A stretch of 64,000 bases of DNA from M3007 sp041392625 (GCA_041392625.1 JAWKLR010000004.1:1-64000); one strand, 5' to 3'. Shown: positions 8,798-17,955, numbered from the stretch's first letter. The notes: generated by a model from the sequence alone, not told the origin. Translations and numbers: made by a program.

Positions 8798-10183
8798 CTA
8801 TTTCATAGCAGCATAATGCTGATAAAAGAACGGAATGGTTTCGATGCCTTTGTAAAAGTTAAACAAGCCAAAATGTTCATTTGGAGAGTGGATGCTGTCT
8901 GAATCCAAACCAAATCCCATCAGAACTGACTTTGCCTCAAGTACTTGGTCGAACATAGCAACGATGGGAATACTGCCCCCGCTGCGTTGTGGCAGAGGTT
9001 GCTTCCCAAAAGCCTCCTCCATGGCTTTTTCAGCTGCTTTGTATTCTATCGACTCCGTTGGTGTTACTACCGGGTATCCACCATGATGGGCAGTCACTTT
9101 CACATCCACACAATCAGGGGCAATGGATTCAAAATGTTCCTGGAACAACTTTTCAATTTCATATGGATCCTGGTCCGGAACCAGGCGCATAGAAATTTTG
9201 GCAAATGCTTCCGATGGCAAAACTGTTTTGGCCCCCTCGCCAGTGTAACCACCCCAAATACCATTAACATCCAATGTCGGACGGATTCCAGTACGTTCCA
9301 GGGTTGTAAACCCTTTTTCGCCCTGAAGTGCTTTAATACCGAGATCTGCTTTGTATGCGGCTTCGTCATACGGGGCCTGATTCATCAACTCCCGTTCTTC
9401 GGCACTTACCTCCAGCACCTTGTCGTAAAAACCTTTTACCGTAATGTGGCGGTTTTCATCGTGCAGGGAAGAAATCAGATCGCACAGTACATTGATTGGA
9501 TTGGCTACTGCGCCGCCATAAACACCTGAGTGCAAATCGCGGTTGGGGCCCTTAACAGCCACCTCCATATAACACAAGCCACGCAGACCGACAGTCAGGC
9601 TTGGCGTATCGTTTGCGATGATGCTGGTATCAGAAATCAAGACTACATCGCAGGCCAGTTTTTCTTTATTTGCTTTGCAAAACTTCTCCAGGTTGCTGGA
9701 ACCAACTTCCTCTTCCCCCTCAATCATAAATTTCACATTGCAAGGCAGTGCATCGTGTTCTACCATAGCCTCAAAAGCCTTGACATGCATAAAAACCTGT
9801 CCCTTATCGTCACAAGATCCGCGTGCAAAAATGGCTCCATCCGGGTGCAGGCTGGTCTTTTTTACCACAGGCTCAAATGGTCCGCTTTCCCACAAATCCA
9901 TTGGGTCGGGCGGCTGCACATCATAATGGCCGTAAACCAATACGGTTGGGGCAGACGGGTCAACGATTTTTTCACCATAAACAATTGGGTGGCCTTCGGT
10001 TTCAAACACTTCTACCGATTGTGCACCCACTGCTTTCAGGTGGTCAGCCATGGCTTCTGCTGTTTTCTTTACATCTGCTGCATAAGCAGGATCAGCAGAA
10101 ACAGAAGGAATTCGCAGCAAATCAAACAGCTCATCCAAATAGCGCTGTTTGTTTGCTTCTATGTACGGTTTCAATTTTTCCAT
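8798..10183 (-). CDS. M20-family dipeptidase
   Basis: The protein (461 residues from the ATG at 10183) is a metallopeptidase of the CNDP/DapE group. Metal-binding motifs appear in order: VYGHYDVQPPDPMDLW, ARGSCDDKGQVFMHVKAFEA (with the bridging aspartate), and MIEGEEEVGSSNLEKF with the catalytic glutamate. The C-terminal metal histidine is in SIHSPNEHFGLFNFYKGIE. No signal peptide is seen, so it should act in the cytoplasm on dipeptides. An upstream in-frame start at 10276 would add a non-conserved stretch across the likely promoter and is rejected. Confidence 0.93.
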   Translation of the reverse strand: MEKLKPYIEANKQRYLDELFDLLRIPSVSADPAYAADVKKTAEAMADHLKAVGAQSVEVFETEGHPIVYGEKIVDPSAPTVLVYGHYDVQPPDPMDLWESGPFEPVVKKTSLHPDGAIFARGSCDDKGQVFMHVKAFEAMVEHDALPCNVKFMIEGEEEVGSSNLEKFCKANKEKLACDVVLISDTSIIANDTPSLTVGLRGLCYMEVAVKGPNRDLHSGVYGGAVANPINVLCDLISSLHDENRHITVKGFYDKVLEVSAEERELMNQAPYDEAAYKADLGIKALQGEKGFTTLERTGIRPTLDVNGIWGGYTGEGAKTVLPSEAFAKISMRLVPDQDPYEIEKLFQEHFESIAPDCVDVKVTAHHGGYPVVTPTESIEYKAAEKAMEEAFGKQPLPQRSGGSIPIVAMFDQVLEAKSVLMGFGLDSDSIHSPNEHFGLFNFYKGIETIPFFYQHYAAMK

Positions 10184-10207
10184 AAAATTTTTATTTGTTG
10201 AGCGGCG

Positions 10208-10215
10208 CAAAGATG
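10208..10215 (-). promoter_or_regulatory. Possible -7 box of the dipeptidase gene
   Basis: The minus strand reads CATCTTTG, one base from TAnnTTTG, 24 bases before the dipeptidase ATG. No convincing -33 element was found. Confidence 0.3.
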
Positions 10216-10435
10216 CGAAAAAATAGCGGCAAGTAATAAAAGGCCGACAATTCCGGGTAAGGAGCAGATTGCTCACTGAAATGAACGCAGTCGCAGTGGA
10301 TGTATTTTTTAAACCTGATAAAATTTATGGCCTGAATATCCCGATTTAGTCCTTACTCCCGAATTGAACTCCGGTTTTCAGTTTTCAGTATTAATAAATA
10401 CTTTTACCTGAACAGCAACCAACAACGAAACTAGG

Positions 10436-10807
10436 ATGACAGATTTGTACGAAATCCAGCAGGCCCTCCGGGAGGTCTTGCTCAAACAAACTCCCCCCTT
10501 GCAAGCCCGAGTAGACACTCCGGATCAACTCGAAATGGCTGGCACCAAGGAAGTTATGCAGGGAAAACAAAAAGTGGACGGACATTATTTTGCCAGCATT
10601 ATACCAAAGGCGAAAGACATTCGGTTCTATTTTTTTCCCATATACACACATGCCACCGAATTCCCTCCCCTATCCGATTCTTTGAAAAAAGCCTTAAAAG
10701 GTAAAAGCTGTTTTCACATAAAAAAGCTGGATCAGGATCAGTTGAATGAAATCAGTCAACTGGTAGAAATGGGAGTTTCTTTTTTTGAACGCGATGGATT
10801 AATCTAA
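10436..10807 (+). CDS. DUF1801-like protein
   Basis: This 123-residue soluble protein resembles the DUF1801 group: a central GHYFASIIPKAKDIRFYFFP strand region and the typical tail KGKSCFHIKKLDQDQLNEIS. The function of the family is not established. It is the first gene of a tight four-gene run: the next start is one base after its stop. A second DUF1801-type gene lies two genes downstream; the two differ clearly in sequence, so this is not a recent duplication. Confidence 0.7.
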   Translation: MTDLYEIQQALREVLLKQTPPLQARVDTPDQLEMAGTKEVMQGKQKVDGHYFASIIPKAKDIRFYFFPIYTHATEFPPLSDSLKKALKGKSCFHIKKLDQDQLNEISQLVEMGVSFFERDGLI

Positions 10808-10808
10808 G

Positions 10809-11138
10809 ATGGATACCGAAGAAATCAGAATCCGAATTCAGGCGGAAATTGACAAAACAAGTCTGCAAATTGAAGGCTACAAGGAAAATACACAGCCAAT
10901 CAGCCCGGAAAATGCAATTGGACGCATTTCCCGGATGGACGCAATTAACAACAAAAGCGTTGCTGAGGCAGCACTGAGGCAGGCAGAAGATAAGCTTGGA
11001 AAACTCAAAACGGTGCTGGGAAAAGTGGGCAGTCCTGAGTTTGGAATTTGCGTTCGGTGCAAGAATGAAATTCCCCTGGGACGCATTCTTATTCGACCCG
11101 AAAGCCTCCTTTGTGTGCATTGCGCAGGATCCCGATAA
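10809..11138 (+). CDS. DksA/TraR-type zinc-finger protein
   Basis: The 109-residue protein ends in a four-cysteine zinc finger (FGICVRCKNEIPLGRILIRP, then LLCVHCAG), preceded by a helical region. This is the DksA/TraR arrangement, whose members bind the RNA polymerase secondary channel and alter initiation. The N-terminal coiled part has an acidic start (MDTEEIRIRIQAEIDK) but no clear DxxDxA tip, so the exact effect on polymerase is uncertain. It sits between two DUF1801-type genes in one operon. Confidence 0.82.
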   Translation: MDTEEIRIRIQAEIDKTSLQIEGYKENTQPISPENAIGRISRMDAINNKSVAEAALRQAEDKLGKLKTVLGKVGSPEFGICVRCKNEIPLGRILIRPESLLCVHCAGSR

Positions 11139-11153
11139 CAAAACTCAACAACC

Positions 11154-11570
11154 ATGGCAGAATTGAAAACCAAACGCAACAAGCAAAGCGTTGAAGCATT
11201 TTTAAATACCGTTGAGGATGAGCAAAAAAAAGCAGATTGCTTTGAATTGGTAAAAATCATGGAGCAGATCACTGGCGCCAAGGCTGAAATGTGGGGCGAT
11301 AGTATTGTGGGGTTTGGCAGCTACCGCTACAAATATGAAAGCGGGCGTGAAGGCGACTGGTTTCTAGCCGGCTTTTCTCCGCGCAAGCAAAACCTTACTA
11401 TGTACATCATGGGAGGAGGTATGCGTCACAACCCGGAACTCATGGAACAACTTGGCAAATACAAAACCGGAAAGGCATGTTTGTATGTCAAAAAACTGAG
11501 CGATATAGATCTAACCATCTTGAAAAAATTAATCCAACAATCTATAGAGGTTTTAAAATCCAACTCATAG
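11154..11570 (+). CDS. DUF1801 domain protein
   Basis: The 138-residue protein has the usual DUF1801 course: VEAFLNTVEDEQKKADCFEL, then KAEMWGDSIVGFGSYRYKYE, and the tail GKYKTGKACLYVKKLSDIDL. Biochemical role unknown. Its stop TAG shares its G with the GTG start of the next gene (TAGTG), suggesting coupled translation. Confidence 0.85.
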   Translation: MAELKTKRNKQSVEAFLNTVEDEQKKADCFELVKIMEQITGAKAEMWGDSIVGFGSYRYKYESGREGDWFLAGFSPRKQNLTMYIMGGGMRHNPELMEQLGKYKTGKACLYVKKLSDIDLTILKKLIQQSIEVLKSNS

Positions 11571-13843
11571 TGAATTTAGTAAAAAAATGCCTTGCGGCCT
11601 TCGTTTTAATCTGGTTTTCAGCTGGAGATTTGATAGCACAATACGACACACTTGGATGTGTTGCCAATGAAACATTTACCATTGTTATACTCGGCTCCTC
11701 CACAGCCGCTGGTGCCGGGCCGTCTACAGCCGACAGTGCCTGGGTAAACCGGTATCGGGCATATGTGCAAAGCATCAATCCCGGCAACCAGGTGATTAAT
11801 CTGGCTCAAGGTGGGTACACAACATACCACATCATGCCCAGTGAGTTTGTTCCTCCAGCCGGGCGCCCCAATCCGGATACTAATCGAAATATTACCCGTG
11901 CACTCACGCACAATCCCGATGCGATTATTGTAAACATGCCGAGCAATGACTCTGCCAATGGATTTGGTGTGCCTGAGCAACTTTCAAATTTTGATTCACT
12001 CTATCGAAAGGCAAACTCCAATGACATTGATATCTGGATCTGCACCACACAACCCAAAACGAACTTATCTAATGCCTGGGATTCTGTGCAGGTCTCTGTT
12101 AAAGATTCTATTCTTGCACGGTATGGTTTTTACTCCATTGACTTTTGGAATGGAATTGCGCTGCCGGATAACACCATCAATCCGCTATACGATGCCGATG
12201 GAACTCACCTGAACGATGCCGGTCACCGCATTCTTTTCAATCGGGTGCGTGAGAAGCAAATCCTGGCAAGTGTTTATCCGGAGCCAGAATTTACGGATTT
12301 TGCTGTTTCCCAAATCAGCCTTGCCACGGACCAAATCTGTGGCTCCGATTCGGTATTGGTGCAGACCTTTATCCAAAGTCCTGGACTTGGAGACAGCAGT
12401 GCATACCAAGTTCAGCTCAAAACGCTTCACAACGATTCAGGGGTTGCTGACTCTGTCATGCTCACTGGAACCCTCACCACACATTGCCAGTCTGACACCC
12501 TGTTTCAATACCTTAACTTACAATCGGGAGGGTCTTATACCATCACTGCCAGTCTGAACCATGCCCAAGACCAAAACCCAAGCAACGATGTACTCGTACA
12601 GGTAATTGAACTGGATACAGCGCCAATGCTGCAAACTGTTTCCGACAGCGCCTGCCTTCCAGAATCTTTTGAGTTGGTAGCCTTGGCTGAAAGCACGGAT
12701 AGCATTCAATGGTTTGCAAGTGAATGGTCCCCTAATCCTATTGCAACAGGTTCTACGTTTACCACACCGGTGCTCGATGCCCCAACTGACTTTTTCGTCC
12801 AGGCTGGCCGCATAGAACGGGAAGTAATTGACTCACTTGCTACCGAATTTAATGGCACTACGCATTGGAATGGCGTGATGGTAGATATTCATGCAATCGA
12901 CAGGGATTTAATCCTGGAAAAAATTCAACTTCCACTGTATGACACCGGCTACCAAAAGGTGGAATTGTATTCTAAAGCAGGTAGCCACATCGGCTTTGAA
13001 ACAGTTCCAGCAGCCTGGACATTTATCGGGCTTGATTCATTCCAGGTCGATAGCCTCGACCAGCGCATTTGGTTTAATCTGAATGACTGGGTATTAGGTT
13101 CTGGTGATACGCTCGCCTTTTATTTTCAATTGCAAAACTCAGCAGCTCGTCTCACCTATTCCGGTGCATCGCAGGCAGCCACCGTCTCTGATGAACACCT
13201 GAGTATTTTCCCGGCCAGTGGAGCAAATCACGAGTTTGGGGGGCTTTACCACCCAAGACGCGTGAATACCCAAATTCAATACCGGTTTACAGAAGATATT
13301 TACGGACAATGCCTGAGCCCAAGAATCCCGGTCCACGCGTTTATTGATACGCTGCAACTGGACCTGGGTCCGGATATTATGGGTCTGGATACCACCACCA
13401 TTGAGATCAATTTACCAGCTGGTTTCCACGCTCCGGAATGGAACACGGGTTCAACAGAAAGCACACTGGTGTTGTATCCGGCTACGGATTTGAACCTCGG
13501 CTGGAATACCATTTGGGTACATGCACTGACAATGAATGACTGCCCTCGGAGTGACACCTTGCAAATCTGGATCGATCAGGCTGTTAAAACCCAAAATCCG
13601 GAATCCCCGTTGAGCCTTCAACTGAGCCCAAATCCGGCAACAGATCAAATCTGTATAGAGGGGTTGCCGGCACATGTTAGGTCAAGGGTTTACCTGTTCG
13701 ATGAGTCAGGTAAGCAGGTACAAAGTTGGAAGGTTCGTTCTGACAAATCCTGTTTTCAACTACACAACTATCCTTCGGGCTTATACCGTTTGGTTGTCTA
13801 TTCTGACAAAAAAAGTCAGACCCTACAGTTTATCAAAAAGTAA
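11570..13843 (+). CDS. Secreted SGNH hydrolase with type IX secretion sorting domain
   Basis: From the GTG at 11570 the protein has about 757 residues. A signal peptide (NLVKKCLAAFVLIWFSAGD) leads into an SGNH/GDSL esterase domain: block I VILGSSTAAGAG with the serine, block III-like NMPSNDSANG, and the Asp-His pair in DADGTHLNDAGHRILF (about residue 210). A CARDB-like and beta-sandwich middle follows. The last 75 residues are a T9SS type A sorting domain (LSPNPATDQICIEG ... YPSGLYRLVVYSDKK). It is probably exported by type IX secretion and surface-attached. The GTG is preferred because it gives the signal peptide cleanly; an earlier in-frame ATG at 11477 lies inside the previous gene. Confidence 0.85.
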   Translation: MNLVKKCLAAFVLIWFSAGDLIAQYDTLGCVANETFTIVILGSSTAAGAGPSTADSAWVNRYRAYVQSINPGNQVINLAQGGYTTYHIMPSEFVPPAGRPNPDTNRNITRALTHNPDAIIVNMPSNDSANGFGVPEQLSNFDSLYRKANSNDIDIWICTTQPKTNLSNAWDSVQVSVKDSILARYGFYSIDFWNGIALPDNTINPLYDADGTHLNDAGHRILFNRVREKQILASVYPEPEFTDFAVSQISLATDQICGSDSVLVQTFIQSPGLGDSSAYQVQLKTLHNDSGVADSVMLTGTLTTHCQSDTLFQYLNLQSGGSYTITASLNHAQDQNPSNDVLVQVIELDTAPMLQTVSDSACLPESFELVALAESTDSIQWFASEWSPNPIATGSTFTTPVLDAPTDFFVQAGRIEREVIDSLATEFNGTTHWNGVMVDIHAIDRDLILEKIQLPLYDTGYQKVELYSKAGSHIGFETVPAAWTFIGLDSFQVDSLDQRIWFNLNDWVLGSGDTLAFYFQLQNSAARLTYSGASQAATVSDEHLSIFPASGANHEFGGLYHPRRVNTQIQYRFTEDIYGQCLSPRIPVHAFIDTLQLDLGPDIMGLDTTTIEINLPAGFHAPEWNTGSTESTLVLYPATDLNLGWNTIWVHALTMNDCPRSDTLQIWIDQAVKTQNPESPLSLQLSPNPATDQICIEGLPAHVRSRVYLFDESGKQVQSWKVRSDKSCFQLHNYPSGLYRLVVYSDKKSQTLQFIKK

Positions 13844-13846
13844 GCG

Positions 13847-13892
13847 CGTGTTTAGGATTGGGTTTGAAAAAACAAACCCAATCCTGAACACG
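13847..13892. terminator. 20-bp convergent terminator
   Basis: Arms 13847-13866 and 13873-13892 form a 20-bp stem with one G-U pair and an AAAAAA loop. It lies 3 bases after the SGNH hydrolase stop and 3 bases from the pyrC stop, so it should serve both convergent genes. Confidence 0.85.
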
Positions 13893-13895
13893 ATC

Positions 13896-15239
13896 TTAGT
13901 TGGATCGGTCAAACATCAGGCGCTGCCCCATTTGGGCTTCGTTGAATTTGCCCTCGTGCCAGGCCAGGTGCCCACTTACAAAGGTACTTTCTACTGCACC
14001 TTTAAAGGTTTTGCCTTCCAAAGGAGACCAGCCGCATTTGTATTGAATATTGTCTTTGGAAACCGTCCAGGTTTTATCGGGATCCACTACTACCAAATCC
14101 GCCCAGTACCCTTCCCGGATAAATCCGCGTTCACGAAGCTGGAATGTGATGGCCGGGGCGTGACACATTTTCTCAACAATTCGCTCCATAGTGATCATCC
14201 CTTTCTGGTGAAAATCCAGCATAAGGTTTAGTGCATGTTGCACCAGTGGCAGGCCCGATGGAGCCTGACTGTATGGCTGCGATTTCTCCTCCCAGGTATG
14301 CGGCGCGTGGTCGGTAGCAATAATATCCAGGCGGTCATCCAACAAAGCCTTGAACAGGGCTTCCTTGTGTCTGGATTCCTTAATCGCCGGATTGCACTTT
14401 ATGAGGTTACCCAGGGTCTCGTAATCATCCGCCGAGAAGTACAGGTGGTGCACGCAAACTTCGGAGGTAATTCGTTTTTCACTCAATGGTAATGTATTGT
14501 CAAAAAGCGCAAGTTCCTCTTCCGTGGAAATGTGAAGGATGTGCAGTCGGGTTCCATGCTTCTTTGCCAGGCCAATTGCTTTGGATGAAGACAAATAACA
14601 AGCTTCGACCGATCGAATCTCCGGATGATTTCGTGCATGCAGCGTATCGCCGAATCGGGACTCAAAATCAGCCATGTTCTTGCGTACAGTTTGCTCGTCT
14701 TCGCAATGCGTGGCGATCAACATGGGTGCATTGGCAAAAAGCCGATCGAGCACCTGAGTATCATCGACCAGCATATTCCCGGTGCTGCTTCCCATAAAGA
14801 GTTTAATTCCACAAACAGTCTCGGTGTTGGTTCGCATTACCTCGTCGTAATTGTCGTTGGTTCCTCCCATAAAAAAGGAATAATTGGCGAGCGAACTGGC
14901 TGCACCGATCGCATATTTTGCCTCCAACAGTTCCTGGGTGACTGAAGGCGGATTTACGTTGGGCATTTCCATGAAGGAAGTAGTCCCTCCGGCTACCGCG
15001 GCCCGACTTTCTGTTGCAATGTTTGCTTTATGGGTTAACCCCGGTTCACGGAAGTGGACCTGATCGTCAATAACACCGGGAATCAGGAATTTCCCCCGGA
15101 TATCTAACTCTAAATCTCCGCTTTCAGCTATTTGTTCACTAATTTTTTCAATCCGTCCATTGCGGAGAAAAACATCTGCTTCCCGGACCGCTCCATCGGA
15201 TACTATTCTTGCATTCCTGATCACCGTAGTTTTATACAT
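13896..15239 (-). CDS. pyrC: Dihydroorotase, Bacteroidota type
   Basis: The 447-residue amidohydrolase closes carbamoyl-aspartate to dihydroorotate in pyrimidine synthesis. Visible marks are PGVIDDQVHFREPGLTHKAN, the lysine segment CGIKLFMGSSTGNML, the metal histidines in LIATHCEDE and RLHILHISTEEE, and the catalytic aspartate in IIATDHAPHT. The first histidine of the usual HxH metal motif is Q here (DQVHF). As I recall, other Bacteroidota dihydroorotases share this, so it is a subfamily trait rather than damage. The gene appears monocistronic. Confidence 0.93.
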   Translation of the reverse strand: MYKTTVIRNARIVSDGAVREADVFLRNGRIEKISEQIAESGDLELDIRGKFLIPGVIDDQVHFREPGLTHKANIATESRAAVAGGTTSFMEMPNVNPPSVTQELLEAKYAIGAASSLANYSFFMGGTNDNYDEVMRTNTETVCGIKLFMGSSTGNMLVDDTQVLDRLFANAPMLIATHCEDEQTVRKNMADFESRFGDTLHARNHPEIRSVEACYLSSSKAIGLAKKHGTRLHILHISTEEELALFDNTLPLSEKRITSEVCVHHLYFSADDYETLGNLIKCNPAIKESRHKEALFKALLDDRLDIIATDHAPHTWEEKSQPYSQAPSGLPLVQHALNLMLDFHQKGMITMERIVEKMCHAPAITFQLRERGFIREGYWADLVVVDPDKTWTVSKDNIQYKCGWSPLEGKTFKGAVESTFVSGHLAWHEGKFNEAQMGQRLMFDRSN

Positions 15240-15332
15240 AGTTTATTTTTAGGATATGTCTAAATTGTTACGAAATTGGATTGTTATGGGCTAAAAACAC
15301 TTGATTTCCAGTGTATTTTTTTGTTAATTTTT

Positions 15333-15504
15333 TTTGACAATATTAAATCATAAACATACCTTTGTCCTCGAATACGATGCGAATTGTATCTCACATGAAT
15401 AGATCAATAGCAATTCTCAGGAATTGTTTACGATAAAGGTTTAAAATGAAGCGTGTTTTGATGACGTCCTTCTCCGTTGAAGAATGGGGAAGGACACTTT
15501 TTTT
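15333..15504 (+). ncRNA. Orphan small-RNA unit 1 (promoter to terminator)
   Basis: A full promoter, TTTG (15333-15336), 20 bases, TACCTTTG (15357-15364), predicts a transcript from about 15370. It ends at a strong intrinsic terminator: 10-bp stem 15466-15475/15486-15495 then a T-rich run to 15504. The resulting RNA is about 135 bases. It contains a further small stem (CAATTC, TCAG loop, GAATTG). No convincing ORF lies inside and no plus-strand gene follows; the flanking genes pyrC and era are on the other strand. No known RNA family was recognised. Confidence 0.6.
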
Positions 15505-15527
15505 GTACAAAAAATAATATTGCGTTG

Positions 15528-15622
15528 TTTGGAAATAACAAAAGCGATTATTATCTTTGCAATAGGTTTTTTGGGGTTATATTTCTGACGGTAGGATTCT
15601 TTTATCCTGCCGTCTTTTTTTT
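15528..15622 (+). ncRNA. Orphan small-RNA unit 2 (promoter to terminator)
   Basis: A second promoter, TTTG (15528-15531), 20 bases, TATCTTTG (15552-15559), is followed by an 11-bp stem (15587-15597 with 15604-15614, one G-U) and T8 (15615-15622). The predicted RNA is only about 58 bases, mostly terminator hairpin. It could be a tiny regulatory RNA, a decoy, or a remnant of a lost gene. Same spacing and strand as unit 1. Confidence 0.5.
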
Positions 15623-15696
15623 GCCCCACTAAAATCCAACATTTTCAGAGGACTTTAGCCCGCTCCAAAAGCCTATTTTCACGCAATTAAGGTCGT

Positions 15697-16614
15697 TTAA
15701 TTCCCGTATCCAAACCGCTGGAGCATAGCATCGTTGTCGCGCCAGTTCCCGCGCACCTTTACGGTAACTTCCAGAAATACCTTCATTTGGATAAATTCCT
15801 CGATTTCCTTCCGCGCAGCAGTCGCCATTTTTTTTATCGCCATTCCTTTCTTACCCAGAATAATCCCTTTTTGGGTTTCACGCAAAACAAAGATGACCGC
15901 ATAGATGCGCGCCAGGGGCTCCCCGGTTTTGGTCGTAGTCTCCTTATACGATTCAATCCCAACTTCACAGGAATAGGGAATCTCATCACTGTATTGGTGA
16001 AAGAGTTTTTCGCGAATTATTTCCGAAACGAAAAAACGCTCGGGCCGATCCGTTAGTTGATCGGGCGGAAAATATGCCGGACCAACAGGCAGGTATTTTA
16101 AAATCAACTCAAGCAGGGCCTTCGATTCTTCGGGCTCTTTGAGCGCAGAGATAATGCATACCTCTGTATGTTGAATTCGGGCTTTCCACCAATCGGCAAT
16201 CGCTGGAATAGCATCTGGTTCTACCTTATCCTTTTTATTAAAAATGAGGATTACCGGAGCCCGGTTAGCCTGCATCACCTCAATCAGGGGATGATCCTCC
16301 TCCAGAGAATCCGTGAGGTCTACCACTGCCAGCATCAGGTCCGCATCTTCCAGGGTACCTTCCACATAGCGATTCATTGCCTGGTGCATTTTGTAAGCCG
16401 GGTCGCGCACATAACCCGGGGTATCGGAAAAAACAATTTGATGGTTCTCTCCGCTTAAAATTCCCAGAATCCGGTGACGGGTAGTTTGTGGTTTGTGGCT
16501 GATGATGCTCATCCGCTCACCGACCAATGCGTTCATCAAGGTGGACTTCCCTACGTTGGGACGACCAATAATATTGACAAAACCGCTCTTAAATTCAGTT
16601 GGCTCCTCTTTCAT
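15697..16614 (-). CDS. era: GTPase Era
   Basis: Era is a 305-residue GTPase that binds 16S rRNA and helps 30S maturation. G1 is GRPNVGKSTLMN, G2 lies in HKPQTTRHRI, G3 is DTPGYV, G4 is NKKDKV, and the C-terminal KH domain is shown by LGKKGMAIKKMATAARKEIE. Length and order are standard. An uncharacterised gene lies upstream on the same strand, 38 bases from the era start, possibly in the same transcript. Confidence 0.97.
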   Translation of the reverse strand: MKEEPTEFKSGFVNIIGRPNVGKSTLMNALVGERMSIISHKPQTTRHRILGILSGENHQIVFSDTPGYVRDPAYKMHQAMNRYVEGTLEDADLMLAVVDLTDSLEEDHPLIEVMQANRAPVILIFNKKDKVEPDAIPAIADWWKARIQHTEVCIISALKEPEESKALLELILKYLPVGPAYFPPDQLTDRPERFFVSEIIREKLFHQYSDEIPYSCEVGIESYKETTTKTGEPLARIYAVIFVLRETQKGIILGKKGMAIKKMATAARKEIEEFIQMKVFLEVTVKVRGNWRDNDAMLQRFGYGN

Positions 16615-16652
16615 TCGTTTATTTTATCCTGGATAAGGCAGTTACACATGCC

Positions 16653-17243
16653 TTACTCCTCGTAACTAATTGTTCGACTTTTATGCCGCAAGACCAATTC
16701 TACGGCCTGGAATAACATCCCCGGCTTCAACGGACGCCAGGCAATTTCATTTAGAGCCTCATCCACAACAACATAATGGTCCAGTCGGGCATCATATAAT
16801 TCATCTACAACTTGTTGCCGCGCCCCTAGCATACAAATCCATCCTCCAAGTTCATTCAACTCCTCCCAAAGTTCTGCGTAATAATCGTCGTCGCCCGCAT
16901 GAAAATTCAATACGTTTTCTGTCAACAAAATAAACTTTGAAATCCCTTCTTCCAGCATGGGGTCCAGGACTTCTCTCCTGAAAAACATGATATCGTTGTG
17001 CAATGCATCGTTCCATTCTCCAATGAGTTCCAGAATAGCGTACTGTGCATCGTAATCTACATAGAGTAATTTCCCATACAGGGTGGAAGAACCAAAATCA
17101 TCCCATTGAGGATGCAGGTAAAAGTTGTACAAGCGGAGCACACACTGTGTGGTATTTTCCGGCCTGCCATAAAAGGGTGACCGGGCATCTTCAGATGCGA
17201 TGTATTTTTCCCGCCAACGGTAATATGGTTCTATTTCATGCAT
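16653..17243 (-). CDS. Uncharacterised conserved-looking protein
   Basis: I do not recognise this 196-residue protein. It is soluble, acidic and rich in aromatic residues (MHEIEPYYRWREKYIASEDA at the start), without signal peptide or membrane helix. A middle segment (FILLTENVLNFHAGDDDYYA) looks like a core strand followed by a loop. Intact frame, codon use like its neighbours, and position directly upstream of era on the same strand support a real gene. The promoter box is only seven bases before the ATG. Confidence 0.65.
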   Translation of the reverse strand: MHEIEPYYRWREKYIASEDARSPFYGRPENTTQCVLRLYNFYLHPQWDDFGSSTLYGKLLYVDYDAQYAILELIGEWNDALHNDIMFFRREVLDPMLEEGISKFILLTENVLNFHAGDDDYYAELWEELNELGGWICMLGARQQVVDELYDARLDHYVVVDEALNEIAWRPLKPGMLFQAVELVLRHKSRTISYEE

Positions 17244-17250
17244 TGGGCTG

Positions 17251-17258
17251 CAAATTTA
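17251..17258 (-). promoter_or_regulatory. -7 box close to the ATG at 17243
   Basis: The minus strand reads TAAATTTG, seven bases before the ATG at 17243. If used, the mRNA would have almost no leader. Confidence 0.4.
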
Positions 17259-17372
17259 CGGCAAGTATGCTGGTGGTGCATAACTATTTTCACCTTTCAG
17301 AAAACATTTTTGAGAAGGGCCTGCTTTTAGATAAAAGTATGTTCTTTGTTTTATTGCATCCGCAAAACGGAA

Positions 17373-17918
17373 ATGCCTTCATACTTGAACCCTGGAACTC
17401 CATATAAAATTGTAATGACAGGACCGGAATCAAGTGGCAAGACTTCTCTGGGGCAGGCATTAGCAAAACAGCTGGATGGCTTGTTTGTTCCGGAGTTTGC
17501 CAGGTATTACCTGAACGCCTTGGGAGCCCCCTATTCGGAATCTGATTTTGTGCGAATCGCATGTGGACAAGCAGCCTGGGAAATCTTTGGTCAAAAACAA
17601 GGAAATACGCATCTAATCCTGGATACGGATTGGACGGTACTACACATCTGGCAATCCATACGATTTCCCAACCGCACTGAGAACTTATGGGAGGAAGCCT
17701 ATTCAGCCATTCCCCTACCCCACTTGTACATACTGTGTGCGCCTGACTTCCCATGGCAGCCAGACCCTCTGCGGGAACATCCGGATAGCCGGGAGGCTTT
17801 GTTTTCCAGCTATAAACAGCTCCTGGATCAAAAAGGCTTAAACTACCTCACAGTATCCGGCTCTGAGTCGGAACGGCTGAAGCAAGTGCTACATTTTTTG
17901 CACAAACAGCTTCCATAA
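17373..17918 (+). CDS. NadR-like P-loop nucleoside kinase
   Basis: The protein (about 181 residues from the ATG at 17373) has a Walker A KIVMTGPESSGKTSLGQALA, then FVPEFARYYL and LILDTDWTV, as in the kinase domain of NadR (AAA_28 group). NadR kinase phosphorylates nicotinamide riboside. In Bacteroidota, related single-domain ATPases often sit beside TPP-regulated thiamine uptake genes, and here the next feature is a TPP riboswitch. A role in vitamin salvage, perhaps thiamine, is therefore inferred, not shown. A TTG at 17346 in the same frame is a less likely start. Confidence 0.75.
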   Translation: MPSYLNPGTPYKIVMTGPESSGKTSLGQALAKQLDGLFVPEFARYYLNALGAPYSESDFVRIACGQAAWEIFGQKQGNTHLILDTDWTVLHIWQSIRFPNRTENLWEEAYSAIPLPHLYILCAPDFPWQPDPLREHPDSREALFSSYKQLLDQKGLNYLTVSGSESERLKQVLHFLHKQLP

Positions 17919-17955
17919 AAGCACTCAATTGCACTATGAATACCTCTCTGAATAT

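Noticed and set aside
9530..10201. A 223-codon plus-strand frame, and similar ones at 8945-9529 and 2437-3006
   Set aside because: All lie antisense to well-supported genes (M20 dipeptidase, PorP/SprF) and are rich in C, H and W without pattern.
13896..15239. Inactivated dihydroorotase because of Q in place of the first metal histidine
   Set aside because: As far as I recall other Bacteroidota dihydroorotases share this residue, and the other catalytic residues are present.
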